Positions 26,868 to 34,661 of a stretch of DNA of 64,000 nt are shown piece by piece. Numbering within the stretch: the first letter of the stretch is position 1; each line of letters starts with the position of its first letter. Source of the stretch: Roseimicrobium sp. ORNL1 (GTDB lineage Bacteria; Verrucomicrobiota; Verrucomicrobiia; Verrucomicrobiales; Verrucomicrobiaceae). A model generated the notes under the pieces. The model worked only from the letters and a program-made list of their open reading frames with translations, was not told the DNA's origin and ran no database searches. The translations under genes and the position numbers were made by a program. The stretch spans positions 4,588,001-4,652,000 of the forward strand of contig NZ_CP049143.1 of NCBI RefSeq assembly GCF_011044495.1, in the 5' to 3' direction.

Positions 26868-27746
26868 ATGTTCGCAGGTACCCATACCGCCATCATCACC
26901 CCTTTCCGCAACGGCCGACTGGATGAGGATGCGCTGAAAAAAGTCATCGACTACCAGTTCGATGGCGGCGTGCAGGGCGTGGTGCCGTGTGGCACGACCG
27001 GCGAGTCCCCCACCCTGGATTACGATGAGCATGACCGCGTGATTCAGCTCACCGTGGGCATCACCCGTGGTCGCGGCCTGGTGATTGCCGGTACCGGCAG
27101 CAACAGCACCCGTGAGGCGATTGAGATGACGCAGGAAGCCGAGGCCGCTGGCGCGAACGCCTCCCTGCAGGTCGCTCCGTATTACAACAAGCCCACACAA
27201 GAAGGTCTCTTCCGCCACTTCCGCGACATCGCGAAGAACACGAGCCTGCCCATCATGCTCTACAGCATCCCCGGACGCTGCGGCATTGAGATCGGCATCG
27301 AGACCGTGGTGCGCCTCGCCGAGGAGTGCCCGAACATCCGCGCCATCAAGGAAGCGGGTGGCAATGCCGACCGCGTGAGCGTGCTCAAGCAACTCCTGCC
27401 GGAGAATTTCGAAATCCTCTCCGGCGATGACTCCCTCACGCTTCCTTTCATGAGCGTGGGCGGCAAGGGCATCGTGAGCGTGGCGGGCAATCTGATTCCG
27501 AAGGAGATGAGCACCATGGTGCAGCACGCACTGAAGGGCGAGTGGGCCGAGGCCCAGGCTATCCATGCGAAGTTCAACCCGCTCTTCAGCATGTTCCTGA
27601 AGCTTGCGACGAACCCCATCCCCATCAAGACCGCCATGGCTCTCAAGGGCCTCTGCGACGCCGAACTCCGCCTCCCCATGTGCGAGATGAGCGACGCCCA
27701 GGTAGCCGAGCTGAAGGCCACGATGGTGAAGCTGGGAATCCTCTGA
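26868..27746 (+). CDS. dapA: 4-Hydroxy-tetrahydrodipicolinate synthase
   Basis: A 292-residue (beta/alpha)8 lyase of normal length that condenses pyruvate with aspartate semialdehyde. Schiff-base K161 lies in RAIKEAGGN, and the active-site tyrosine Y132 is in MLYSIPGRCGI. The GTTGESPTL loop and YYNKPTQEGLFRHF are also present. It is the first of the two early lysine-branch genes. A 154-bp gap with inverted repeats separates it from dapB. Confidence 0.95.
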   Translation: MFAGTHTAIITPFRNGRLDEDALKKVIDYQFDGGVQGVVPCGTTGESPTLDYDEHDRVIQLTVGITRGRGLVIAGTGSNSTREAIEMTQEAEAAGANASLQVAPYYNKPTQEGLFRHFRDIAKNTSLPIMLYSIPGRCGIEIGIETVVRLAEECPNIRAIKEAGGNADRVSVLKQLLPENFEILSGDDSLTLPFMSVGGKGIVSVAGNLIPKEMSTMVQHALKGEWAEAQAIHAKFNPLFSMFLKLATNPIPIKTAMALKGLCDAELRLPMCEMSDAQVAELKATMVKLGIL

Positions 27747-27750
27747 AGGA

Positions 27751-27882
27751 GTTGAGCGATGGTTTGCAGTAGTTGAGCTGTTGTTGAGCGATGGTTTGTA
27801 CTGAACTCAGCTCCCTCGCTCACGCCTTATCCTCTTCACCAACCACTGCTCAACCATCGCAAACCACTGCTCAACAACCGCC
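27751..27882. repeat. Inverted repeats built from TTGAGCGATGGTTTG units
   Basis: Between dapA and dapB, two copies of TTGAGCGATGGTTTG (27752 and 27783) face inverted relatives at 27840-27882 (for example CAACCATCGCAAACCACTGC). Units vary slightly (GCGATGG versus GCAGTGG). It begins 4 bp after the dapA stop and could fold as an RNA, but has no T-run of a terminator. Confidence 0.65.
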
Positions 27883-27900
27883 AACTTTCCCACCCTTCTT

Positions 27901-28638
27901 ATGTCTCTTCGTATTCTCGTCACCGGCGCCAAGGGCCGCATGGGCCAGGCCGTCATCCGCGCTACGGAAGCGGATCCTGACACCGTGGTCGGCGCTGCTG
28001 TCGACGTGGGTGACAATCTCGATGAAGCGCTCGCCCAGTGCGATGCGGTCATTGACTTCACCTCACACCACTTCAGCAATGAACTCGTGGCTGCTTGTGT
28101 GAAGCACAAGAAGGCCCTCATCATGGGCACCACCGGCCATACGGAGGAAGAACGCAACACCATCCGCGAAGCCGCCAAGACCATCCCCGTCGTGTTCGCC
28201 GCGAACTTCAGCGTGGGTGTGAATACCCTCTTCTGGCTCACCCGCCAGGCTGCGCGCATCCTCGGCGAGCCCTTCGACCTTGAGGTGATTGAAATGCATC
28301 ACCGCATGAAGACGGACTCCCCCAGCGGCACTGCCCGCCGCCTGGTGGAAATCCTCTGCGAGGAATCCGGCGTGAACTATGACAAGGACACGCGCCACGG
28401 ACGCTTCGGTGACGTGGGCGCGCGCACGAAGAAGGAAATCGGCGTACACGCCCTCCGCGGCGGTGATGTCGTGGGTGACCACACGGTCGTCTTCGCAAAC
28501 ATCGGCGAGCGTGTCGAGCTCACCCACAAGGCCAGCAGCCGCGACACCTTCGCCGGTGGCAGCGTCCGCGCCGCCAAGTGGCTCGCCGACAAGAGCGCCG
28601 GCATTTATGACATGCAGGATGTTCTGGGACTGAAGTGA
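27901..28638 (+). CDS. dapB: 4-Hydroxy-tetrahydrodipicolinate reductase
   Basis: A 245-residue NAD(P)H-dependent reductase. The nucleotide loop VTGAKGRMGQAV is at residues ~6-17. The C-terminal domain signature EMHHRMKTDSPSGTA carries the catalytic His and the Lys of the substrate site. Length is slightly short of the E. coli enzyme (273), mostly in the N-terminal domain, which is common in this family. It takes the dapA product to tetrahydrodipicolinate. Confidence 0.95.
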   Translation: MSLRILVTGAKGRMGQAVIRATEADPDTVVGAAVDVGDNLDEALAQCDAVIDFTSHHFSNELVAACVKHKKALIMGTTGHTEEERNTIREAAKTIPVVFAANFSVGVNTLFWLTRQAARILGEPFDLEVIEMHHRMKTDSPSGTARRLVEILCEESGVNYDKDTRHGRFGDVGARTKKEIGVHALRGGDVVGDHTVVFANIGERVELTHKASSRDTFAGGSVRAAKWLADKSAGIYDMQDVLGLK

Positions 28639-28681
28639 CCGAGAGAAAGTAGTCCGCCGGGCTCCGGCGGAGTGCATGGGA

Positions 28682-28773
28682 AATGCAAAATGAGAAATGA
28701 AAGGTGAAAAATGAAAAGTGCCTGAGGTGCCCGTCATTTTGCACTTTTCATTTTTCACTTCTCATTTTGCATT
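28682..28773. repeat. Imperfect inverted repeat, AATGCAAAATGAGAA units
   Basis: Left arm 28682-28721 and right arm 28741-28773 are complementary except for a 7-base extra piece in the left arm. The arms are AT-rich (AATGAAAAGTGC and GCACTTTTCATT at the inner ends). It lies between dapB and folK. Confidence 0.75.
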
Positions 28774-28810
28774 CTCTCGTACCGGCTGAAGTCTCGGCGG
28801 ACTCCCTTCC

Positions 28811-29320
28811 ATGATCTACGGCATCGCCCTCGGCTCGAATCTCGGTGACCGCCTGCACCACCTGCAGGAGGCCGTGCGCCAGCTCCGCACGGTGCATCCC
28901 ACCCTGATACTCCGCGGTGCCGCCGCAGTGTATGAGACGGACCCGGTGGATTGCCCGGAGGGTTCGCAGTCGTTCTTGAATACCGTGGTGGAAGTGGAGT
29001 GCGCCTTGGAACCACTGGAACTCCTTCGCGAGATGCGGGCTGTTGAAGTGAAGCTCGGCCGCCCTGCCGAGCACGGCCACCACGCCCCACGCACCGTGGA
29101 CCTGGACATGCTCTACGCGGACGATACGGTGATGGAGCAACCGGCACTCATCCTCCCGCATCCAAGGATGACTCAGCGCCGCTTTGTGCTGCAACCGCTG
29201 GCGGAAATCCGGCCGAAACTCGTGCTACCAAACGACTCACGAAGCATCTCTCAGCATCTGGAGACCCTGCAAAGTCCCGAGCCCCCCTTGCGCATCCTAC
29301 AGCGCGACTGGCTTCGATAG
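28811..29320 (+). CDS. folK: 2-Amino-4-hydroxy-6-hydroxymethyldihydropteridine pyrophosphokinase
   Basis: A 169-residue HPPK, which transfers pyrophosphate from ATP to the pterin in folate synthesis. Family signatures are GIALGSNLGDR at the start, YETDPV, SFLNTVVEVE and the HPPK motif region PRTVDLDMLYAD with its two Mg-binding Asp residues, then ILPHPRMTQRRFVLQPL. Length is normal. It follows dapB on the same strand after a repeat-filled gap of 172 bp. Confidence 0.95.
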   Translation: MIYGIALGSNLGDRLHHLQEAVRQLRTVHPTLILRGAAAVYETDPVDCPEGSQSFLNTVVEVECALEPLELLREMRAVEVKLGRPAEHGHHAPRTVDLDMLYADDTVMEQPALILPHPRMTQRRFVLQPLAEIRPKLVLPNDSRSISQHLETLQSPEPPLRILQRDWLR

Positions 29321-29398
29321 CTGAGGTGAAGCCTCTGGCGACGGTGATTTCAAAGTGACGCCGAAGGGCCAGCCCACCCACCGCATTGCGGCAGGCCC

Positions 29399-29546
29399 AA
29401 GGAGTGGGAACGCCTCGTTCCCATGGTGACAGAGTGCTCGATCGGCAACTACGAAGGCACACCGTTCGCGCCGCAAAGGTGTCCGGTGGGACGCAACACC
29501 GGAAGAAGTGGCAACCTCTGATGGGAACGAGGCGTTCCCACTCCTT
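29399..29546. repeat. Perfect 26-bp inverted repeat pair (GGGAACG hairpin units)
   Basis: 29399-29424 and 29521-29546 are exact reverse complements. Each arm is itself a hairpin (GGGAACG-CCT-CGTTCCC or its complement). This two-unit inverted layout is that of REP doublets. The remainder of the 406-bp folK-panB gap holds only the repeat at 29666. Confidence 0.85.
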
Positions 29547-29665
29547 GATTAGCCGCAGCGCCTCTCATGACCTATTACCCCTTTCGCTCCGTGACCGTGC
29601 ACGTCAGGCCGGAGGCCCAACGACCACTGTCAGGCGGGACGCCTAACCTCCGTAGCATCTCTGCT

Positions 29666-29686
29666 GCTTCGCTGCTTTGCGTTTCA
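29666..29686 (+). repeat. GCTTCGCTGCTTTGCGTTTC repeat, copy 2 of 3
   Basis: Same ~20-mer as at 24781-24801. It lies 41 bp upstream of the panB start codon. Confidence 0.65.
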
Positions 29687-29726
29687 CCTATTTGCGCCCC
29701 GGTTACGTACCATGTAAGTAACCCCT

Positions 29727-30491
29727 GTGCACGCCCTCACCCAGCAACTCCGCGACCGCAAAGCCTCCGGCGAGAAGCTCGCCGTGCTCACCGCCTACGA
29801 CTACCCCACCGCCCGCCTCTTCGATGAAGCTGGGGTGGATCTCATCCTCGTGGGTGATTCCCTCGGCATGGTGATGCTGGGCCTGCCTGACACCACGGGC
29901 GTGACCATGAACATGATGCTCCACCACGCGGCTGCCGTCCGTCGCGGTGTGAAAAAGGCCACCGTCATCGTGGACCTCCCCGCGAACACCTATGGCAATC
30001 CCGATCACGCCGTTCACAACGCCGAGCGTCTGGTGGAAGCCGGGGCGGATGCGGTGAAGCTCGAAGGCGGCGTGGACATGATCGAGTCCGTGCGCGCCAT
30101 CACAAAGGCGGGAATCGGATATGTGGGGCACATCGGCATGCTTCCGCAGAGTGTGTTGAAGGAAGGCGGCTACAAGAAGAAGGGCCGTACCGAGGATGGA
30201 GCCAGTCGCCTGGTGGAGGATGCGATTGCACTGGAGGAAGCCGGGGCCTCCGCCATCGTGCTGGAGAGCATCGTCCCGGATGTCGCCGCGCGCATCAGTG
30301 CCAGCATCAAGATTCCGACCATTGGCATTGGTGCGGGCAGTGCGTGTGACGGGCAGGTGCTGGTGTATCACGACCTCGTTGGCCTGTTCCCTTGGTTTGT
30401 TCCCCCGTTTGCCGTGCAGGAGGCGAATCTGGCCATGGAGATCACGCGGTCGGCGAGGAAGTTTATCGAGAGGGTGAAGGGGGAACATTGA
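29727..30491 (+). CDS. panB: 3-Methyl-2-oxobutanoate hydroxymethyltransferase
   Basis: A 254-residue ketopantoate hydroxymethyltransferase of pantothenate synthesis. The start is a GTG at 29727: the only nearby upstream ATG is directly followed by a stop, and the GTG gives the usual N-terminus with LRDRKASGEKLAVLTAYDYP. Metal-site residues lie in LVGDSLGMV, IVDLPANTYG and KLEGG. The barrel ends with PTIGIGAGSACDGQVLVYHDL. No clear Shine-Dalgarno precedes the GTG. A 211-bp structured repeat starts 5 bp after the stop. Confidence 0.93.
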   Translation: MHALTQQLRDRKASGEKLAVLTAYDYPTARLFDEAGVDLILVGDSLGMVMLGLPDTTGVTMNMMLHHAAAVRRGVKKATVIVDLPANTYGNPDHAVHNAERLVEAGADAVKLEGGVDMIESVRAITKAGIGYVGHIGMLPQSVLKEGGYKKKGRTEDGASRLVEDAIALEEAGASAIVLESIVPDVAARISASIKIPTIGIGAGSACDGQVLVYHDLVGLFPWFVPPFAVQEANLAMEITRSARKFIERVKGEH

Positions 30492-30496
30492 CGACA

Positions 30497-30707
30497 GATC
30501 CGAACGCTGTGACGCGCGGCGTCCTTGGACTGCGTGCAGCCCTGCTGCCGCTTTCCAGAGTCCGCAGCCTGCTGCGGCGATAGTGACATTCACTCGTAGT
30601 GTGATGCCTCCAGAAGAGCTTGGCGACTTCGTCGCGGTGTAGCGTGCAGCAGGCTGCACTTGAGGAAAGCGGCAGCAGGGCTGCACGCAGTCCAAGGCCT
30701 TCGGCAC
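30497..30707 (+). repeat. 211-bp structured repeat, copy 2
   Basis: Same element as 22526-22736, in the same orientation and again directly behind a plus-strand gene. The outer stem is perfect here: 30527-30556 pairs with 30664-30693 over 30 bp. At one position the left arm has T where copy 1 has C, and the partner base in the right arm has A instead of G, so pairing is kept. Nothing else is seen up to 30805. Confidence 0.85.
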
Positions 30708-30805
30708 TACTTCTCAATCATTAACCTGACGTTCACGCGCCCCACCTACTGGACATGACACCGCTTTAAATGGAGCCCAATTAAAAGGAGACGCGTAGTG
30801 CTCCC

Positions 30806-31300
30806 TCACCCCCTCGCCCTTGTCCTAGCCGCCTTCTTTGCGGCAGCAGAGCGCTTCGCTGGCCCCTTCGTTCTCGCAGCTTTCTTGGCCGCCGCAGACC
30901 GGTCCTTCGCAGTGCGCTTCTTTGCCGCTTGCTTCGTATGTCGCGACAACGCAGCAGAACTTGCAGCGCTATGACCTTCCCGCTCCAACGCCCGTCTGCT
31001 CGCTCTCGCTCGCTTCGGTGAGGGCTTCACCGGCCCATGTTCGGCCCGCTTAAGTTCCCGCTTCGCTTGCTTCCTCACCTTATCAGAGGCCTTGCCCTTC
31101 TCTGGTGGTGGCAGCTTCACGCCAGCACGACGTGCCATCGAGAGCCCGATCGCAATCGCCTGCTTCGTGGAGCGCGCACCGTGTTTGCCCTCGCGGATGT
31201 CATCGATGACTTCGCGTACAAATTCTCCAGCTTGCGTGGATGGAGCTTTGCCTTCCTTTTTGTCACGGCGGGCTCGCTTGATGGTGCTTTGCTTGGGCAT
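30806..31300 (-). CDS. DUF6496-type protein with histone-H1-like basic tail
   Basis: The start at 31300 is set by a strong Shine-Dalgarno (AGGAGG, 7 bases before the ATG). The 164-residue product has a conserved N-terminal half (AGEFVREVIDDIREGKHG, then STKQAIAIGLSMARRAGVKLP), which matches DUF6496. The tail of ~70 residues is rich in Lys, Ala and Arg, with repeated SAAAKKAART units like eukaryotic H1 and bacterial HctB-type proteins. DNA binding and nucleoid association are likely but inferred. It is divergent from the ADP-ribosylglycohydrolase-like gene. Confidence 0.7.
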   Translation of the reverse strand: MPKQSTIKRARRDKKEGKAPSTQAGEFVREVIDDIREGKHGARSTKQAIAIGLSMARRAGVKLPPPEKGKASDKVRKQAKRELKRAEHGPVKPSPKRARASRRALEREGHSAASSAALSRHTKQAAKKRTAKDRSAAAKKAARTKGPAKRSAAAKKAARTRARG

Positions 31301-31485
31301 GATGGCCTCCTGATGACAGATTGGTTGCTTGCTTGCCATGACGAGCACCATCATCGCGAGTTCCAGCCTGAGATGAGGCGCGTACGTACATAACGTTGAT
31401 CGCGACTGCCGTGAACTCCGCGTACCCTGGCCGTCCATTTCCCCAACCACTCACGATACGCCTCTCACTTCCTCGTCACTCATTC

Positions 31486-32544
31486 ATGAAATCCTCCCCA
31501 GACTCCATCGCCGATCGCGCCGCCGGTTGCATTGTAGGCGCATTCATTGGCGATGCCCTCGGACTCGGCCCGCATTGGTACTATGACTTGAATGAGCAAC
31601 GAAAAGACTACGGCCCTTGGATCGATGGCTACACTACGCCAAAGCAGGGCAGGTATCACTCGGGCATGGCTGCGGGTGAGCTCTCGCAAACGGGCATCAT
31701 CATGAAACTGTTGCTCGCCTCCGTGGCGGAGCGGGGCACGTATGATGAGGCGGACTTTACCCAGCGACTGGATGAGGAACTCCTCCCCAAGCTCAATGGC
31801 AAACCCCAAGGCGGTCCCGGTGGCTACACGAATCATTCCTTCCGCCAGGTCTGGACTGCGCGCGTACGCGACCAGAAACCCTGGCGCGAAGCCGCGGGAA
31901 ATGCCGATACGTCAGAGGCAGCAGAGCGCATCAGCATCATCGCAGCACGTTTTGCTACAGAGCCTTATCTCGCCGCAAAGTATGCCAACGAATGCTGCCT
32001 GCTCAGTCAGAATGATTCCCTGGTGGCCCAGCACTCCGTCGGCTTTGGGTGCGTGCTGGCGGCGCTGATTCGCGGCGAAACATTCGATGAGAGTATCTCT
32101 GACAAACTGCTGGATCTCGTGGCTGCCGGTGAGCTCCCCTTCCAGGCGGATCGGGCCATTGCGAAGCCCAATCAACAAAAGCCCACGTTCGGCTTTGCCT
32201 CGCCAGATGCCCTGCTGCTCCCCTCATGGGTCGCAGAGGCGGCACGAGACAAGGACATCCGAATCGAGCCCGCGTGGAAGGCCTCCATCGTGTACGGCAT
32301 GTCCTGCGCCATCAATTTCGTGCTGCCCTCCGCCTACTACCTTGCAGCACGTTTCCCCGATGACTTCGAAAGCGCCGTGCTCCACGCGATCAATGGCGGT
32401 GGTCAGAACATGTCCCGTGCCTGCCTCACCGGTGCGCTCGTGGGAGCTCAGGTCGGACTCAGCGAGATTCCCCAACGCTTCATCGACGGCCTCCTCGACG
32501 GGAAGGAGATCGTAGCCATGGCGCAGAAGGTGGCGGGCAGATGA
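31486..32544 (+). CDS. ADP-ribosylglycohydrolase / J1-crystallin-like protein
   Basis: From the ATG at 31486 the product has 352 residues, about the size of the DraG/ARH fold. The N-terminal GCIVGAFIGDALGLGPHWYYD is the family opening. Two metal-binding segments are altered: where active enzymes have a T-D-D-T motif the protein reads GELSQTG, and where they have GGDTD it reads NGGGQNMSRACLTGAL. Without those Asp residues a binuclear Mg site is doubtful. The protein may be a non-hydrolytic member like J1 crystallin, or use another substrate. The VOC gene follows 39 bp downstream on the same strand. Confidence 0.75.
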   Translation: MKSSPDSIADRAAGCIVGAFIGDALGLGPHWYYDLNEQRKDYGPWIDGYTTPKQGRYHSGMAAGELSQTGIIMKLLLASVAERGTYDEADFTQRLDEELLPKLNGKPQGGPGGYTNHSFRQVWTARVRDQKPWREAAGNADTSEAAERISIIAARFATEPYLAAKYANECCLLSQNDSLVAQHSVGFGCVLAALIRGETFDESISDKLLDLVAAGELPFQADRAIAKPNQQKPTFGFASPDALLLPSWVAEAARDKDIRIEPAWKASIVYGMSCAINFVLPSAYYLAARFPDDFESAVLHAINGGGQNMSRACLTGALVGAQVGLSEIPQRFIDGLLDGKEIVAMAQKVAGR

Positions 32545-32583
32545 AGTGATATCGTAATATCCAACTCCAACCCCACGCCCACC

Positions 32584-32988
32584 ATGAGTGTCCAAGTCTA
32601 CGGCTGCAATCACGTCGCCATTGAGGTCGATGATGTGGAGAAGGCGGTGGCCTTCTACCAGGACGTCTTCAATTTGGAAAAGCTCGATGAAGGCGAAGGC
32701 GACGCATTCTTCAAGCTGGGTGCGCATCAGTTCCTCGCCATGTTCAAGGTGGACCGCGTAGAGCCATCTCGCGCACGGCACTTTGGCATCATGGTGCGCG
32801 ATGAAAAACAAATCGCCGAAGTGCGCGACAAGCTCACGGGAAAGTATGGCATCAAGTTGATCGAAGGATTTCGGTGCGACTTCCGCGATCCATTCGGCAA
32901 CCGCATCCAGGTGGTGGACCTCCATGATGAGTCCCTCGTGTGGCTGCTGCCTTACCAAGAAGTGCAGAAGGTGGGAATCAAGTTCTGA
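32584..32988 (+). CDS. VOC-family (glyoxalase/bleomycin resistance fold) protein
   Basis: A 134-residue single-domain protein with the paired beta-alpha-beta-beta-beta modules of the VOC fold. The first module starts CNHVAIEVDDVEKAVAFYQDVF, with a His as possible metal ligand. The second contains ARHFGIMVRD and DFRDPFGNRIQVVDL, with another His and the typical D-P-x-G-N-x-x-x loop. It is cytosolic. Reaction is unknown; a metal-dependent dioxygenase, lyase or binding protein are all possible. Confidence 0.85.
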   Translation: MSVQVYGCNHVAIEVDDVEKAVAFYQDVFNLEKLDEGEGDAFFKLGAHQFLAMFKVDRVEPSRARHFGIMVRDEKQIAEVRDKLTGKYGIKLIEGFRCDFRDPFGNRIQVVDLHDESLVWLLPYQEVQKVGIKF

Positions 32989-33071
32989 GCCCCTAGGGTC
33001 CCGCACGACAGGCCTGCCTCACCCTCACCCCGAAAAAAAGTGTGGATTTCTCTTTGCATTCTTTCCTCGGC

Positions 33072-33105
33072 GAATAACATTCAACCATTCGGTTGAATGT
33101 TATTC
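33072..33105. promoter_or_regulatory. Perfect 15-bp palindrome, likely ArsR-type operator
   Basis: GAATAACATTCAACC (33072-33086) and its exact complement (33091-33105) are separated by ATTC. It lies 70 bp before the GFA gene and ahead of the arsR-like gene of the same cassette. The core ATTCAACC-N4-GGTTGAAT is the kind of A/T-flanked dyad bound by ArsR dimers, so autoregulation of the cassette is the simplest reading. Confidence 0.7.
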
Positions 33106-33174
33106 CTTACGGCAGCCACCCCTTTTCGAGCTGCCCACCAAGCCCATCCAGAGAACCACGAACCCACAGACCCT

Positions 33175-33600
33175 ATGAGCACCAAAACCACTTCAATTTC
33201 AGGCGGATGCGCCTGCGGGGCTATTCGCTACGAAGCCACTGCGGAACCGGTGGTGATGCTCCACTGCCATTGTCAGGACTGCCAGAAGGCCAGCGGCGGC
33301 CCGTTCTCGTCCATGGTGGTCGTGCCGCGAGAGGCATTCACCTTCCTCCAAGGGACACCGCGCTATCACGACTCACCCAGTGAGGCGGGCGGAAAGACGC
33401 ATCGTGGCTTCTGCCCGGACTGCGGCTCACCTGTGGTGATCAAGCCCGACGCCGCCCCGCAGATCATCGCGCTTAGAACGGCGAGCCTTGATGACCAGAG
33501 CTGGTTCAGCCAGCAAATCGACGTGTGGACTTCGGACGCGCATCCCTGGGATAAGATGGACCCCGCGCTACCGAAGTTCGAAAAGTATCCACCCATGTGA
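33175..33600 (+). CDS. GFA / CENP-V zinc-binding family protein
   Basis: The start at 33175 gives 141 residues beginning MSTKTTSISGGCACGAIRYE. Zinc ligands of the GFA fold are all present: CAC near the start, HCHCQDC at ~35, and CPDCGSPV at ~81. The family is named after glutathione-dependent formaldehyde-activating enzyme, but most members have unknown reactions. It is the first gene after the palindrome; the ArsR gene starts 40 bp after its stop. Confidence 0.85.
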   Translation: MSTKTTSISGGCACGAIRYEATAEPVVMLHCHCQDCQKASGGPFSSMVVVPREAFTFLQGTPRYHDSPSEAGGKTHRGFCPDCGSPVVIKPDAAPQIIALRTASLDDQSWFSQQIDVWTSDAHPWDKMDPALPKFEKYPPM

Positions 33601-33640
33601 TCCGAACACGCGGCCCGGGTGTCGCGAAGCAAAGAACAAT

Positions 33641-34018
33641 ATGGTCGAATATGAGTCAGACCTGCTGGACAAGACCTTCGGTGCGCTGGCAGACCCGACG
33701 CGGCGGCGGATTCTCGCCCAGCTTTCGGAAGGCGAGATCTGCGTCACCGATTTGGCGCGTCCGCATGCCATGTCCCTCGCGGCCGTATCGAAGCACGTCA
33801 TCGTGCTGGAAAAGGCCGGCCTGGTAAAACGCCGAAAAGATGGCCGGGTGCACTCCCTGGCCCTAGATGCAAAGCCGATGGAAGAAGCCCAGGCATGGCT
33901 GGACCGCTACCGCCAGTTCTGGACGGCGAACCTCGACGGCTTCGAGAAGTATCTGGAGAAACTACAACCTCAAAAGGAGACCAAACCCGATGACGATGAT
34001 GCCCACAGCCACAACTAA
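33641..34018 (+). CDS. ArsR-family transcriptional regulator
   Basis: A 125-residue winged-helix protein from the ATG at 33641. The helix-turn-helix is FGALADPTRRRILAQLSEGE, ICVTDLARPHAMSLAAVSKH and VLEKAGLVKRRKDGRVH. No metal-binding CxC is seen in the recognition helix, so it is of the kind paired with SRPBCC genes rather than an arsenic sensor. Its 3' end overlaps the SRPBCC gene by 29 bp, so the two are coupled. It is the probable binder of the palindrome at 33072. Confidence 0.9.
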   Translation: MVEYESDLLDKTFGALADPTRRRILAQLSEGEICVTDLARPHAMSLAAVSKHVIVLEKAGLVKRRKDGRVHSLALDAKPMEEAQAWLDRYRQFWTANLDGFEKYLEKLQPQKETKPDDDDAHSHN

Positions 34019-34493
34019 CGAACTGCAAACGCCCGACAATGCGACGCTGGTACTCAGGCGTGTGCTGAATGCACCGCAGGAGCTGGCGTACGAGGTCTGG
34101 ACTTCGGCAGAACACACGAAGCTCTGGATGCAGCCCGAGCCGGGCATGAAAATCCCCTTCGCCATCATGGATGTGCGCGTGGGTGGGAAGTTTCGCATCC
34201 AGATGCAGAATCCGGATGGCGAGTACTTCACGGCAGCGGGCGTGTTTCAGGAGGTGAAACCTCCCGAAAAGCTGGTCTATACTTGGGACTGGGAGAAGGA
34301 CGGCAGCGGCGAGGAATTCGGCGAGACCGAGGGAAAAGAAACCCTCATCACCGTGGAGTTCATCAAGCGGGGTGACCGCACGGAGATGATCTTCACACAC
34401 ACCAGATTCGCCACCGTGGAGAGCCGCGACAACCACGCCCGTGGATGGGGCAGAATCATCGACGGACTCGCGAGATTCCTGGAGAAGAAATAA
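33990..34493 (+). CDS. SRPBCC (AHSA1-like) protein
   Basis: The ATG at 33990 follows AAAAGGAG by about 10 bases and gives 167 residues; a second ATG six bases later is possible. The START/Bet v1-type fold shows in LVLRRVLNAPQELAYEVWTS, WMQPEPGMKIPF, VGGKFRIQM, GVFQEVKPPEKLVYTW and the final GWGRIIDGLARFLE helix. Such genes are very often encoded with ArsR regulators, as here. Ligand is unknown. Confidence 0.88.
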   Translation: MTMMPTATTNELQTPDNATLVLRRVLNAPQELAYEVWTSAEHTKLWMQPEPGMKIPFAIMDVRVGGKFRIQMQNPDGEYFTAAGVFQEVKPPEKLVYTWDWEKDGSGEEFGETEGKETLITVEFIKRGDRTEMIFTHTRFATVESRDNHARGWGRIIDGLARFLEKK

Positions 34494-34661
34494 CACCGGG
34501 GCCACAGCGCCTCTTCAGCTCAGAATTTTTTTCAGCAGAGCATGTCCTGGCGACAGCTGCCGGTTCGTCATGCCGCTGAAGACAGAAGCAAAAACCAGCG
34601 CCGATCGGTCCTGCTGGAACGGGACCGATCTGCCCAACAACAACGAAAGGTAACCACGCGA

